From: Gemmatimonadota bacterium
GTDB lineage: Bacteria > Gemmatimonadota > Gemmatimonadetes > Longimicrobiales > Gaopeijiaceae
DNA: 64,000 bases
Direction: 5' to 3'
Assembly (NCBI GenBank): GCA_022822325.1
Contig: JAJEBW010000029.1
Coordinates: forward strand, 44,529-108,528
Shown here piece by piece: positions 22,756 to 33,624 of the stretch. Every line of letters starts with the position of its first letter. Position 1 is the stretch's first letter. A program made the position numbers and the translations under genes. A model generated the notes under the pieces. The model was not told where the DNA came from. It saw nothing but the letters and a program-made list of their open reading frames with translations, and did no database searches.

Positions 22756-23804
22756 ACGGACGGTTCCGCGAGCAGGTTGACGATGAGGCGGACCAACAGG
22801 TCCTTGTTGGCGGGAGCGCTTTCGGCGATGAGGAGGGTAAGCGCGGTGAGCGCCTGTGGATTCAGGTCGTGCTGCAATCTCTCCTGCCGAAGATATAGCA
22901 GAAACAGCAGCGAGCCGATGCGCTTGTTGCCGTCGGTGAAGGGATGGTCCTTGACCAGGAAGTAGAGGAGGTTCGCGGCCTTCTCCTCGCGCGTTCGGTA
23001 GAGGGGCTCGCCGAACATGGTCTGTTCGACGTTGCCGAGAATCCCCTTGAGCGCGTCGCCGCGTGGATTCCCAAAGAGGGGCGACGCTTCTCCGCGCGCC
23101 ATCAGCGCCGTCCTGAAGTCCGCAATCGCCGCACTTGCATGTTCGTGGTCGAGGGCCGCGGACGGCGGCCGCGTGCCCGCCGGGGCCTCGAGGCGATCCT
23201 CGTCGTATTCGAGCAGCAGGCGCCATGTATCGGCGTAGCGCGTGACGAGTTCCAGGACGGCCTCTCCGGCACCGCTCACCATCGACTGACTGCGCAGAGT
23301 CCGAGCGAGCAGGTCGAGCGTCTCGCGCGCCTCCCGCAGGCCCCGCTCGGCAAGCCGTCGCTCGTTGAGGGTGTAGCCGCTGACCAGATGTTCGCGCAGC
23401 GTGCGGGTGGCCCACTGGCGGAAGCGGACGGCGCGCTTTGAATTCACCCGGTATCCGACCGAGATGATCGCATCGAGGTTGTAGTGCCGAATCCGCCGCC
23501 GGACCCGCCGGTCCCCCTCGGATCGAACTAGCAAGAAATCCTTGGTAGTTGCCGATTCCTCCAACTCGCCGTCGACAAAGATGTTCCGCAGGTGCTGCCG
23601 GATGTTTTCGGAGGTCGAGGCGAACACGGCCGCCATCTGGCCCCGGGTCAGCCAGACTGTCTCCTGTTCCAGGCGCACGTTCAGCGCGACCTCGCCGTTC
23701 GAGGCCTCGTAGACGGCGATTTCGCCGCCGGGGCGGGATTCGGGAGTGGCGGTCACTCGGTCGGCTCCTTTCCTCGAGGCGGCGCCGCTCATGCGTGAAC
23801 TCAT
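22752..23804 (-). CDS. RhuM-Fic/Doc fusion protein
   Basis: A 350-residue two-domain protein. The N-terminal ~200 residues match the RhuM family (virulence-protein annotation), with blocks such as [54 protein letters not shown] and [14 protein letters not shown]. The C-terminal ~140 residues form a Fic/Doc domain with the motif [12 protein letters not shown], matching the Doc-type HxFx(D/N)(G/A)NKR rather than the canonical Fic HPFxxGNGR. Doc-type enzymes modify elongation factor Tu or related targets by phosphorylation or AMPylation. The ATG overlaps the hsdS stop (ATGA) and its own stop overlaps hsdR, so it is made together with the R-M subunits. It could guard or regulate the restriction complex; that is inference. 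Confidence 0.88.
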
Positions 23805-25414
23805 GGTCCGTCGCGGGACACGGTGGAAACTAACGACTCCGCGTCGCCCGTCCGGATCTCGCCGGAGATGAGTTTGGGGAGGAGGGTGTCGCGGAGCGCG
23901 GCGAGGGTGCGGGATTCCGAAACGCTTGATCTGATCCGGGCATCGAGCGGCCCGGCAAGCGAATCGAACGCGTCAACGACCTTCCGATCCGCTTCTATCA
24001 TTCTCAAGGCCTCGAACTGGCCCTTGTTGATTGCACCGAAGACGGTGCCCGTATGCTGATACTCGCGAAGCGCCCGCTGCATTGCCCACGCTGAATGGTA
24101 GGTGTAAGTGGCGGAACCCGATCTGTGTCTCAGTGCGGCTACACCTCTTCCGATGCAACATCTCTCCCAAGCAACATTGATGTCCCCAACCGGTGCCCGC
24201 ACGCTCACCAGCGTGTCCTCGGGGCTAGCGATGCGAGTCGGCGCGGAACAGAATCGCCGGTTCGTAGGATAACGGAAACCGAAATCGGTCCGTCCTTGGA
24301 AGAACGGCAACCCGTCGCCATCCTCGTTGTAGGTGCTGCCGGGAGGTGATTGACCCATGGTCAAGAGCATGCAGTCCTTCAGCGGCTTGACCGCCCACTC
24401 CTCCGGAATCTCGCCCATCTCGGAATCCACCAGCCGGTCGGGGAACAGGTCGGCGAGGTGATCGGGCAGGCCCGTGTCCCGGCCCTCCATCTTGGCGCGC
24501 ACCGGGTCGAAATCGACGAACCAGGACTTGAAGAGCGCCCGGGCCATCGCCTCCAGCGTCTCGTTCATCCGCCGGTTCAACTCGATCTTGTCGTCCAACG
24601 CGCCGAGGATGTGGGCGATGGCTCGTTGCTCGGGGAGGAGTGGGACGTGGAGTTGGAATCCTGGAATATCCGCACACCTTAGGCTGTCGAAGACGGCCCC
24701 AACGTTGACGTATTTTGCGACCTGTTCCCACCACTGGGGACCACGAACCAGCCAGCGCAGGAAGGGTTTGTGTACTCTGGTGCCGTCGGATCTGAGCAGG
24801 ACAAGATTCTGGCCCAATGCAAAATCGAGCCCAGGGGAGACGAAGCCTGTCTCGCCAGGATTACAACGTCGTGAGAGAACGATGTCGAAGGATTCGGGTT
24901 TGGCTCTTCTGGTCCAGGTATCGAAGTCCTCGCGTGTGATCCGCCGCGCACCAGTGAGATCGATTCGACCGTGCTTGATCTGCGGTATGCCAACGTAGGG
25001 ATAGCCGGCCGCTTGGGCCGGCGGAGTGCGGTGTTCGCAATCGTACAAGGAGATCCCTGCATCGCAGAGAGACATCTTCGGCCACTCGTCCGAGCCCCCC
25101 AACCCCGCAACCACCACCACATACCCCCTCTCAATCTCCCGCCAAAATCGCTCCGGTAACCGCGCCCAGTCCCGCGCCTCCACGAGGAACGGAATGTTCG
25201 ATTCCCGGACCGCCTCCTCGAAGTCCATCAACCGATCGAGCTGAATCTTCTTCAGCCCCGGCCCGCGCAGCACCAGGTCAAGGTCGCTGCCCTCATGTCC
25301 CCGGCCATTCACCCGACTGCCGTAGGCCCACACCTCGATTCCGGGCAGGTGTTGCCGCAGCAGCGCCTCCAGAACGCGCCGGTGTCCTGGGGAGAGGAGC
25401 AACCGGTCACTCAT
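23801..25414 (-). CDS. hsdS: MNT nucleotidyltransferase fused to type I restriction specificity subunit (HsdS)
   Basis: A 537-residue protein from ATG 25414. Residues ~1-100 are a minimal nucleotidyltransferase: G32-S33 and D44-x-D46 fit the MntA antitoxin motif GSX10DXD, and the segment ends with the family-typical [14 protein letters not shown]. From ~residue 105 it is HsdS: a first target-recognition domain, the central conserved helix ending [23 protein letters not shown], a second target-recognition domain (from about [11 protein letters not shown]), and the C-terminal helix [12 protein letters not shown]. HsdS sets the DNA sequence recognised by the R-M complex. The upstream gene encodes a HEPN-type partner and overlaps by 8 bp, so a toxin-antitoxin-like MNT/HEPN pair is wired directly into the specificity subunit. 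The continuous frame shows no stop between the domains. Confidence 0.88.
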   Translation of the reverse strand: MSDRLLLSPGHRRVLEALLRQHLPGIEVWAYGSRVNGRGHEGSDLDLVLRGPGLKKIQLDRLMDFEEAVRESNIPFLVEARDWARLPERFWREIERGYVVVVAGLGGSDEWPKMSLCDAGISLYDCEHRTPPAQAAGYPYVGIPQIKHGRIDLTGARRITREDFDTWTRRAKPESFDIVLSRRCNPGETGFVSPGLDFALGQNLVLLRSDGTRVHKPFLRWLVRGPQWWEQVAKYVNVGAVFDSLRCADIPGFQLHVPLLPEQRAIAHILGALDDKIELNRRMNETLEAMARALFKSWFVDFDPVRAKMEGRDTGLPDHLADLFPDRLVDSEMGEIPEEWAVKPLKDCMLLTMGQSPPGSTYNEDGDGLPFFQGRTDFGFRYPTNRRFCSAPTRIASPEDTLVSVRAPVGDINVAWERCCIGRGVAALRHRSGSATYTYHSAWAMQRALREYQHTGTVFGAINKGQFEALRMIEADRKVVDAFDSLAGPLDARIRSSVSESRTLAALRDTLLPKLISGEIRTGDAESLVSTVSRDGP

Positions 25415-25829
25415 CGTTCGTGCGATCAAGCATGTCGGCCAGGGACTTCGCGTCAGCGAGAAAGGAGGCAAGGAGCTCGAGCGCCGCCGCGTCGAACCGC
25501 TCGTCGTTTTCCGGGTCAATGAGACCGTCCACCGCGTCCCGATAGCCGAGCCAACGCTCCGCCGCGTCGGGCGTGATCAGATCATGTTTCGCCGCGTGCC
25601 GGAAGAGATCCTTGAAGTGGAGGCGGTCCGCCTGCCGGTTGCTCGCGAACCAGGCGGCCAGGCGCTTGCGCAGCAGCTTGCCGCTCTGCTCAAGGGCCAC
25701 CTCGAAGTAGCTGGCGAGGGCCTCGCCGGTGAGGCGGCGGGCGGTCTCGTCCTCGGCAACGGCGAGAGCGTCGAGGCAGGCGCCGAGCCGGTCGATACAG
25801 CTCCTGAGAAAGGTCGTGTCGGTGCGCAT
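25407..25829 (-). CDS. HEPN-type nucleotidyltransferase substrate-binding protein
   Basis: A 140-residue all-helical protein. The pattern ASYFEVALEQSGKLLRK, KDLFRHAAKHDLI and WLGYRDAVDGL matches the HI0074/KNTase-like HEPN family that pairs with MNT nucleotidyltransferases. In active HEPN toxins an RX4-6H motif supplies RNase activity. Here the R of WLGYRDAVDGL is not followed by a His at that spacing, so the ribonuclease site looks lost. The gene overlaps the MNT-HsdS start (ATGAGTGA). It may be a structural or AMPylated partner rather than a nuclease. The start MRTDT is chosen because homology begins directly after it. Confidence 0.8.
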   Translation of the reverse strand: MRTDTTFLRSCIDRLGACLDALAVAEDETARRLTGEALASYFEVALEQSGKLLRKRLAAWFASNRQADRLHFKDLFRHAAKHDLITPDAAERWLGYRDAVDGLIDPENDERFDAAALELLASFLADAKSLADMLDRTNDE

Positions 25830-25918
25830 TGTCAACGCCTGCGCGGCTGGGTTTTCCGAGCGTCGCGTGACTCGAACCGCACCTCTGGTCAGGCTGCTCT
25901 CGCGCCATCGCGACGGTC

Positions 25919-26698
25919 TCACGCCGCCGCCTGGAGAAGCCGTTCGAATCCATCAGGGGAAGACCAGAGAGCGACTTCGGACTGCTGCTCGACAAGCTGG
26001 AAGTCCTCCTTTTGCCAAAGATCCTGGGTGTCGTCGAACAGGGAAACCAGCGTCAGTTGCTGACTCTCCCGCAGATGGCTGAGATCGACGCATCCGGCGA
26101 CAACATGTTCCGTAATCCGTCGCGCGGCACCTCGGGAACCGGTGCTGAGCAGGAAGACGAGCGCTGTCCGGTTCCCCGTGCGGGTCTCGAAATCGATCGT
26201 CCACTGCCGCCCCGACCTGCCTGTACGCTTCACCCCGCGCTCATGCGTGATGCGCCGCTCCGTCAGCCACTCGTGAACCTCGTCAGACGCACTCTGGGCC
26301 ACCCTGGTTCTCAGCGTGAACCACAGATCGGTGACGCGCACCGCACCCTGAGCGACCCGTAGAACGGAGTCACCCACCGCTGCATCCGCAGATACCCGCA
26401 GCAAGAGTTGACCGCGTTCCAACTCGAGTCCCAACGTCCGACATACGTCTCCGATCATGCGGTTCTGTTTGGGGGATATACGCCTGCTCACGGATTGCGT
26501 CCGCAGCCAACCGAGGCTCTCGCCGAAATCGGTGATCTTTAGGCCTCCGTTACGCCGGAGCACGAAGACATCGACCACGCCGCCGTCGGGATACATGAGT
26601 GGCGTCCGCACCCTCACCCCTTCATCAGGAGCAGGTGAGCAGGTGAAGAGCGGTGGCAGTGACCCCGCGATCGACGAACACATCATTTCGAAGTTCAT
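25919..26698 (-). CDS. DUF1828/DUF1829 domain protein
   Basis: A 259-residue protein from ATG 26698, which overlaps the stop of the preceding gene. The first ~95 residues match DUF1828: VRTPLMYPDGGVVDVFVLRRNGG and KITDFGESLGWL, then the NRMIGDVCRTLG helix. The C-terminal part matches DUF1829-like sequence, with WLTERRITHERG, the GRSGRQWTIDF strand and a final VSLFDDTQDLW block. The molecular role is unknown; members sit in R-M and toxin-antitoxin neighbourhoods and are often paired with a DUF6978-like protein, as here. A 90 bp gap separates it from the HEPN gene, the largest gap inside this operon. Confidence 0.8.
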   Translation of the reverse strand: MNFEMMCSSIAGSLPPLFTCSPAPDEGVRVRTPLMYPDGGVVDVFVLRRNGGLKITDFGESLGWLRTQSVSRRISPKQNRMIGDVCRTLGLELERGQLLLRVSADAAVGDSVLRVAQGAVRVTDLWFTLRTRVAQSASDEVHEWLTERRITHERGVKRTGRSGRQWTIDFETRTGNRTALVFLLSTGSRGAARRITEHVVAGCVDLSHLRESQQLTLVSLFDDTQDLWQKEDFQLVEQQSEVALWSSPDGFERLLQAAA

Positions 26699-27150
26699 AT
26701 GTCGAGATCCTTCTGTAGCGCCAAGGCTCCCATGCGCCCATCGTGAACGATTCTCGACTCGGCGCAAAACTGACTCCAGACGGCGCTCGGCTCAGTCCAC
26801 GGAGCAGTGATATCCTTGGGAACATATGCCTGCTTGTCGCGCCAAGCCTCCGTCCATCGGTGCTTGTGCTTCTCCCCTATGCGGCTGCGGTCCGGATTGT
26901 GGTGCTCGGCACCGAGGTCGAGCCCGTAAATGCGACCGACACCCCGATGAACCAGGGTGTACGAGAGAGTACCCGCCTTGGGGTTGCAACGACCATTGAC
27001 GAACAGCGGGTAGCCGGCTTCGGACGCGACCTCGGCCCTGAATTCCCGTGCGGGAGAATGATCCTCGTCATCCCGCCATTCGATGTCGCCAACAATTCGC
27101 TTCGTATCGTCGGACGGAATCGCGTCGAACTCCTGCTGGCTCAGCGTCAC
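26695..27150 (-). CDS. DUF6978-like small protein
   Basis: A 151-residue protein. The central block [20 protein letters not shown] followed by [10 protein letters not shown] and [10 protein letters not shown] resembles the DUF6978 pattern (a DL-x-G-x-HxNPD core, a HxH segment and a C-terminal F-x-x-C helix). The clustered His and Asp residues could form a metal or nuclease-like site, but I cannot name one. The start overlaps the hsdM stop by 4 bp and the stop overlaps the DUF1828 start, so it is co-translated with both. The family name is from memory and is the least certain part of this entry. Confidence 0.65.
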   Translation of the reverse strand: MTLSQQEFDAIPSDDTKRIVGDIEWRDDEDHSPAREFRAEVASEAGYPLFVNGRCNPKAGTLSYTLVHRGVGRIYGLDLGAEHHNPDRSRIGEKHKHRWTEAWRDKQAYVPKDITAPWTEPSAVWSQFCAESRIVHDGRMGALALQKDLDI

Positions 27151-28763
27151 GGCAAGCCACCTCTCTCATCCGGCGGCGTTTCGAATCCCAGCGCCGCAAG
27201 GTTGTCTCTGACCGCCGCGTCAAGCCGGGCACCTTCCGCCTGTTGCCCGCGAAACTCCGCGACCAGCCGCGTCATCTTGTCCTGGAACGGTTCTCCGTCG
27301 TCCTCCTGCGGCTCCACTCCCACATAACGGCCCGGCGTGAGCACATGGCCATGCCTGCGGACCTCGTCCAGCGCGGCGCTCTTGCAGAATCCCGGCACGT
27401 CGGCGTAGCCGTCGTCCTCCGTCCTCCAGGCATGATAACTGTCCGCGATCCGCGCGATCTCCCCGTCGGTCAGCTCGCGGTGCGTCCGGTCCACCATCCG
27501 GCCGAGCTTTCGCGCGTCGATGAAGAGGATCTCGCCGCGCCGCCGCCGTCCGCGCGCCAGGAACCAGAGACACGCCGGAATCTGGGTCGAATAGAAAAGT
27601 TGGCCGGGCAGCGCGACCATGCAATCCACCAAATCCGCCTCGACCAGCTTCCTGCGGATCTCGCCCTCGCCGGACTGCGCGGTGGACATCGACCCGTTGG
27701 CGAGCACGAATCCCGCCACGCCTCTCGGGGCCAGATGATGGACCATGTGCTGCACCCAGGCAAAGTTCGCGTTGCCCTTCGGAGGGACGCCGTAGCGCCA
27801 GCGCTTGTCGTCGGTCAGCCGTTCGCCGCCCCAGTCCTTCACGTTGAAGGGGGGATTGGCGAGGATGAAGTCGGCCTTCAGGTCGGGGTGGCGGTCGTTG
27901 TGGAAGCTGTCGCCGTGCGCGATCTGTCCGCCGATGCCCCGAATCGCAAGATTCATCTTCGCGAGCCGCCACGTCGTGTAGTTGGACTCCTGGCCGTAGA
28001 CCGAGATGTCGCCCCGGCCCCCCTTGGCCTCACCGTTGCCGTTCCCGTTGGCATGAGCGCGGATGAACTCGACGGACTGCACGAACATCCCGGACGATCC
28101 GCAGCAGGGATCGTAGACGCGCCCCCGGTAGGGTTTCAGCATCTCGACCAGCAGCCGGACGACGCAGCGCGGCGTGTAGAACTCGCCGCCACGCTTGCCC
28201 TCGGCGTCGGCGAACCGGGAGAGGAAGTACTCGTAGACGCGGCCCAGCACATCGCGGGAGCGCGCCTCGGCGTCCCCGACCCGGATGTTGCCGATCATGT
28301 CGATCAACTGGCCGAGACGCCGCTTGTCCAGGGCGGGCCGGGCAAAATCCTTCGGAAGAACGTCCTTCAGCGCCGGGTTGTCGCGCTCGATGGCGGCCAT
28401 GGCCCGGTCCACCGTCTGGCCGATCGTCGGCTGGCGGGCCTGAGTTTTCATACGCGACCAGCGGGCTTTCCGCGGCACCCAGAAGATGTTCTCGGCGATG
28501 TACTCGTCGCGGTCCTCGGCGGCCTCTTCGCCCCAGTTGGCCAGCACCTCGGCGCGGCGCTCCTCGAAGGCGTCGGAGATGTACTTGAGGAAGATGAGAC
28601 CGAGCACGACATGCTTGTACTCGGCGGCGTCCATCGAGCCGCGGAGCGCGTCGGCCATCGCCCACAGCTCCGACTCGTAGCCGGTCGTGGCGGCGCTGTT
28701 GGTCTGGGCGTCGGGCACGGTCGTCAATATCCTCGGTTCGTGCGTGGGCCGCGGAAACGCCAC
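27147..28763 (-). CDS. hsdM: Type I restriction-modification methyltransferase subunit M (HsdM)
   Basis: Up to 538 residues; the longest frame begins at GTG 28763, but a GTG at 28718 is closer to where homology begins ([14 protein letters not shown]). The N-terminal helical domain carries [20 protein letters not shown]. The methyltransferase core shows GGEFYTPR, motif [12 protein letters not shown] and the catalytic motif IV ANPPFN for N6-adenine methylation. The C-terminal region includes GEILFIDAR and LTPGRYVG. HsdM with HsdS protects host DNA, and both join HsdR for restriction. It is the first gene of the minus-strand operon, so the promoter lies at 28764-28940. Confidence 0.95.
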   Translation of the reverse strand: MAFPRPTHEPRILTTVPDAQTNSAATTGYESELWAMADALRGSMDAAEYKHVVLGLIFLKYISDAFEERRAEVLANWGEEAAEDRDEYIAENIFWVPRKARWSRMKTQARQPTIGQTVDRAMAAIERDNPALKDVLPKDFARPALDKRRLGQLIDMIGNIRVGDAEARSRDVLGRVYEYFLSRFADAEGKRGGEFYTPRCVVRLLVEMLKPYRGRVYDPCCGSSGMFVQSVEFIRAHANGNGNGEAKGGRGDISVYGQESNYTTWRLAKMNLAIRGIGGQIAHGDSFHNDRHPDLKADFILANPPFNVKDWGGERLTDDKRWRYGVPPKGNANFAWVQHMVHHLAPRGVAGFVLANGSMSTAQSGEGEIRRKLVEADLVDCMVALPGQLFYSTQIPACLWFLARGRRRRGEILFIDARKLGRMVDRTHRELTDGEIARIADSYHAWRTEDDGYADVPGFCKSAALDEVRRHGHVLTPGRYVGVEPQEDDGEPFQDKMTRLVAEFRGQQAEGARLDAAVRDNLAALGFETPPDERGGLP

Positions 28764-28836
28764 GAAGCTGCCCGCGCCCGATAATCAGGGTCGGAAAAAC
28801 GCGCGGCTTTCACCAGACCCGCGCAAAGGGGCCGCT

Positions 28837-28907
28837 GAAATGCGCCACAATTCGGTTTTCGCATTTCCAGTTGCATTTCCCGGGGCCAGTCGTTGCGAAA
28901 TGCGAAA
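28837..28907. promoter_or_regulatory. GAAATGC-box cluster with 11 bp inverted repeat upstream of the type I R-M operon
   Basis: The heptamer GAAATGC or its complement occurs four times: 28837-28843, 28861-28867, 28873-28879 and 28897-28903. Two of them extend to a perfect 11 bp inverted repeat, TTTCGCATTTC at 28857-28867 and GAAATGCGAAA at 28897-28907, with a 29 bp spacer. The patch is AT-richer than its surroundings and lies 74-144 bp upstream of the longest hsdM start. It fits an operator for a dimeric regulator of the operon, or of sodC to the right. No regulator gene is identified nearby. Confidence 0.5.
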
Positions 28908-28940
28908 TTCACGGTGGATTATGCGACGCTGCGGCTCCGG

Positions 28941-29489
28941 CTACATCCCCATATCCGGAACCACGCCGCACGCCACCCGGGCGCCGCCTCCGCCCAGGGG
29001 CGCGGGCAAATCGGAGAAATTGTCGCCGCCCGCGTGAATCATCAGTGCACGGCCGTCGAGATCGCCCAGCTTCACACGGGGAGCCACGACCGGAGCGGTC
29101 GAGGCGCCGGACGAGTTGACCAACAGGACGGGCAGGTCGCCCAGATGACCGTTCCCTTCCGGACCCTCGTGGCGGCCGGTGTTCTGCGGGTCGAAGTGAC
29201 CGCCCGCGTCCTTGCCGCCCATCTCGCAACTGGGGTTTGCATGGACATGGAATCCGTGCGCGCCGGGCGAGAGGTTGGTCAGGTTCGGCGTGAAGCGCGT
29301 GCCTTGGTCGGTCTCCTCGACCAGTACGGTACCGATCGACATGCCTGACGCGGTCTCCGCGATCTCCACTACGACCGAGTCGCCCGGTGACACCAGATCC
29401 CTGCAGGTGGCGACTCCAAGGGCGAGCGCGAGGGCCACCAGGGATCCCCCGAGCCGGGTTGTGAATCCGAGCTTCTTCTGAGTCTTCAT
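28941..29489 (-). CDS. sodC: Superoxide dismutase [Cu-Zn]
   Basis: A 182-residue exported enzyme that converts superoxide to oxygen and hydrogen peroxide in the periplasm. A hydrophobic signal (SLVALALALGVATC) ends in a possible lipobox cysteine. Copper and zinc ligands are visible in order: GFHVHANPSC, AGGHFDPQNTGRHEG, GHLGDLP and ALMIHAGGDNFSD, and the C-terminal ARVACGVV supplies the second disulphide cysteine. The length is normal. It stands alone between the R-M operon and a DUF1028 gene, reading toward the operon promoter region. Confidence 0.94.
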   Translation of the reverse strand: MKTQKKLGFTTRLGGSLVALALALGVATCRDLVSPGDSVVVEIAETASGMSIGTVLVEETDQGTRFTPNLTNLSPGAHGFHVHANPSCEMGGKDAGGHFDPQNTGRHEGPEGNGHLGDLPVLLVNSSGASTAPVVAPRVKLGDLDGRALMIHAGGDNFSDLPAPLGGGGARVACGVVPDMGM

Positions 29490-29613
29490 GTGTGCCTCCA
29501 GCCTCGGAAGTACTGCTGAGCGAGCGCGCTTGCCTGGTCGGCTCCTGCCGGGACCGCTGCTTGCCAGTCCTCCGTCGGTTGTCGTGGGTTCTGCAATCCC
29601 GCTCCATCTCCGG

Positions 29614-30456
29614 TCACCCGCCCCCCGCCTTCCACCGGTCGTACCGCATCCTGAGCGTACGCACCGGGTTCGCGTTCTCCCCCTCCACGATATTCTCGTC
29701 GGTCACGTCGATGAAGAGCGAGTAGTCGCCGTCGTTGAAGGACTCGCCCTCGGGGTCGTCCGGGTTGGCCACCAGAATGTAGGCCACATGCGAGGTCTTG
29801 CCGTCGCAGGGGACATGATCCAGGAGCGGTTCGCTTTCGCAGGTGCAGCGGCCGTCGCCCCCTGCCGCATCGGCGGCCTCCATCGCGGCCATCACCCGGT
29901 CGGCCATCGTTCCGGTCTCGCCGTGGAAGGCGGTCACCGCGTCATGGACCACGTCGTCGGAGGCCAAAATGTTGCCCTGCACCGAGAAGTACATCCCCAG
30001 CGCGGGAATCGAGTCGGCCACCGCCAGCGAGGCCTCGCCGTTGCCGTCGCCCGAGTGACCGGCGCAGCGCCCCTGCATGTCCACAATCCCGAACTGGCGC
30101 CGCTCGAAGGCGGGATCCTCCGAGAGCATTTCGATGATCCGGCCGGGCGCCGTTCCCTTCCTGAGCTCCGCGTAGATCAGCTCCTGGTTCGCGCGCGTCC
30201 GGTCCACCCCGGCCTGGGCCGCCGCCACCGCCACTCCCGGCACCACGATCGCCTGAATGTCCATCAGCCCCGTGGAGGGGAATCCGGCGAAGCGTCCCTG
30301 CGCAACGCAGGTCGCCGAAGCGATGATGACCTGGCCGGTGCGGGTATCGACCGCAATGACCGACCAGGTGGCGGAGAGGGCGCCGGGCAGAAGCGCCAGG
30401 AGCAGGAGCGAGACAAGGGCGCGGTGGACTTGCCGCGCAGCAGCGGTGCGGGCCAT
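29614..30456 (-). CDS. DUF1028 family exported protein
   Basis: A 280-residue protein from ATG 30456. A signal peptide (ALVSLLLLALLPGALSATWS) leads directly into the DUF1028 core: SVIAVDTRTGQVIIASATC, then AAQAGVDR, the FERRQFGIVDMQG strand pair, AGHSGDGNGEASLAVADS and VQGNILAS. The fold resembles Ntn-hydrolases, where a residue exposed after processing is the nucleophile, but catalytic function is not established for the family. A C-terminal extension (from ~DDPEGESFNDGDYS) is common in secreted versions. It is divergently transcribed from the Gfo/Idh/MocA gene with a 92 bp shared promoter region. Confidence 0.87.
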   Translation of the reverse strand: MARTAAARQVHRALVSLLLLALLPGALSATWSVIAVDTRTGQVIIASATCVAQGRFAGFPSTGLMDIQAIVVPGVAVAAAQAGVDRTRANQELIYAELRKGTAPGRIIEMLSEDPAFERRQFGIVDMQGRCAGHSGDGNGEASLAVADSIPALGMYFSVQGNILASDDVVHDAVTAFHGETGTMADRVMAAMEAADAAGGDGRCTCESEPLLDHVPCDGKTSHVAYILVANPDDPEGESFNDGDYSLFIDVTDENIVEGENANPVRTLRMRYDRWKAGGG

Positions 30457-30548
30457 GATTTGCCTCCAGAAAATCCGACGGACGATGGTTGGTCGAGCGG
30501 GGGACAACTTCCCTCCCGACGGACCGTCGCGCAACCCGGGAGAACGAG

Positions 30549-32096
<1,548 letters not shown>

Positions 32097-32318
32097 CCGG
32101 TCCCGGCCGGCCTGGCTGCGCGGAAGTCCCGGTCCCGAAGCGCGGTCGCGTTGCAAGAAGGGTTGGGGGCTGAGGGCGGCGTCGGCGGCCACGGCGGCGT
32201 GGGACGGCGCCCTGCGGCTCCGCCGGAACGCACGGCGGCCGATCCGATTACGGTCGGCTGCGTGGACGGCCAAAGGGCAGCCGCGGCGTTCTCGCTGCCC
32301 CGTTCGCACCCGGGGGGC

Positions 32319-32386
32319 GCCTCCGGCCCCTGCGCGGGCCGGCCCGGACGCGAGGCCGCGAGGCGATGGCGCGCGCGCAACCCCTC
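32319..32386 (+). repeat. Dispersed intergenic repeat, copy B (68 bp)
   Basis: Opposite-orientation copy of the element at 9627-9694: a 32 nt identical block (32319-32350), 20 variable bases, and a 16 nt identical block (32371-32386). It ends 6 bp before the stop codon of the minus-strand aminotransferase, where it could act as a transcription or mRNA 3'-end signal. The rest of the 295 bp gap (32097-32391) shows no gene. Confidence 0.75.
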
Positions 32387-32391
32387 CGGCC

Positions 32392-33558
32392 CTACCGCGA
32401 TCCCGTGGCGGTCATCCCGTTGGGAAAGATCTCCTTCCAGCCCGCGAGGAACGCCTCCATCTCGCTCTCGGTCCCGATCGACACGCGCAGGTAGTCGAGC
32501 ATCGGCGGGAAATTGCGGCCGACGGCGATGTTGCGCTGCCGGAAGGCGGACCGAACCTCGGAGGCGGGCCGGCCGGTGTGGACCATGAAGAAGTTCGTTT
32601 CCGAAGGGATCACCTCGAAGCCCTGGTCGCGGAGCTCGTTCGCGGCGGCGTCGCGGAGCGCAATCGTCGTGTCGCGCACCCACGCCTCCGATTCGTTGTC
32701 CTCGAGCGCGGCCACGCCGCCCCACTTCACCAGCGCATTGACGCTGCCGGTGCTGTGGATCCGCATCTCGGCGATCATCTCGGCCGGCGCGATTCCGTAG
32801 CCCAGACGCAGCCCGGCCATCCCGTAGATCTTGGAGAAGGTGCGGGTGACGAGAACCTTGCGCCCCTCCTGGATATAGGGCACCGCCGTGGCGTAGGCCG
32901 GATCCTGCACGAAGTGGTGATACGCCTCGTCGATCAGAACCGGAATGTCCTCGGGAATGTTGTCCAGCAGATGCCGGATGTCGGAATCGGGAACCACCAC
33001 GCCGGTCGGATTGTTGGGATTGCAGACGTAGACCATCCCCACATCGCGGTAGTTGCGCTTCGTGACCTGGATGAGATCGTCGATGTCCTGCGTGTGATCG
33101 GGCAGGAGCGGCCGCATGATCGGGTCGGCGTCGATCCCCGACGCCACCGAATAGACGGTCATGAAGGTCGGTTCCACCCCCACTACCTTCTCGTTGTGCC
33201 CCAGGAAGGCCAGCCCGGCCACGCGCAGCGTCTCGCCCGATCCCGCGTTCATGATGATGTTGCGGGTGTCGACCCCGTGGTGCGCGGCGATCTTCTCGCG
33301 GATGTCGCCATCGGGATAGCCGTACCGGTTCGAGTACTTCCACGCGGCGTTCATCGACGCCATCATCTTCTCGGAGGGACCGTACGGGTTCTCGTTCGAG
33401 GCCAGCTTGACCAGGTCGTCGTACGGATCGACCGGGGCCAGACCGGGCGGGGGCGGGGGCAGACGCAACCCCAGCGCCGAGGCGGGCCGGAGTCCGAGCG
33501 CGCCCAGCGCCGCAGCCGCGCCACCCATGAAATGTCGACGGGAAAACCGATTCTTCAT
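32392..33558 (-). CDS. Tat-exported HisC-like class I/II aminotransferase
   Basis: A 388-residue PLP-dependent aminotransferase. The N-terminus has a twin-arginine motif NRFSRRHFMGGAAAALGAL, unusual for a HisC-type fold. Domain landmarks are KLASNENPYGPS, MNAGSGETLRVA for cofactor phosphate contact, VYVCNPNNPTGV, IDEAYHHFV and the PLP lysine in RTFSKIYGMAGLRLGYG; the arginine of LRVSIGT binds the substrate carboxylate. Histidinol-phosphate aminotransferases are cytoplasmic, so an exported paralogue probably acts on another amino donor or cell-wall-related substrate. ATG 33558 keeps the Tat signal at the N-terminus; the frame extends further upstream without a signal. Confidence 0.87.
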   Translation of the reverse strand: MKNRFSRRHFMGGAAAALGALGLRPASALGLRLPPPPPGLAPVDPYDDLVKLASNENPYGPSEKMMASMNAAWKYSNRYGYPDGDIREKIAAHHGVDTRNIIMNAGSGETLRVAGLAFLGHNEKVVGVEPTFMTVYSVASGIDADPIMRPLLPDHTQDIDDLIQVTKRNYRDVGMVYVCNPNNPTGVVVPDSDIRHLLDNIPEDIPVLIDEAYHHFVQDPAYATAVPYIQEGRKVLVTRTFSKIYGMAGLRLGYGIAPAEMIAEMRIHSTGSVNALVKWGGVAALEDNESEAWVRDTTIALRDAAANELRDQGFEVIPSETNFFMVHTGRPASEVRSAFRQRNIAVGRNFPPMLDYLRVSIGTESEMEAFLAGWKEIFPNGMTATGSR

Positions 33559-33624
33559 CCTGCTTCTCCTTGGCTTTGCGGAGTTGACAACGGGCCCGGT
33601 CGCGGAGACGCCGGAGCCCAATGC

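Noticed and set aside
25407..25829. Active HEPN ribonuclease toxin
   Set aside because: The RX4-6H motif is not present after WLGYR; only the helical fold and MNT pairing support the family.
28716..28763. Firm choice of the far-upstream hsdM start
   Set aside because: Homology begins near YESELW; GTG 28718 is equally plausible, so the outer coordinate is given only as the longest reading.
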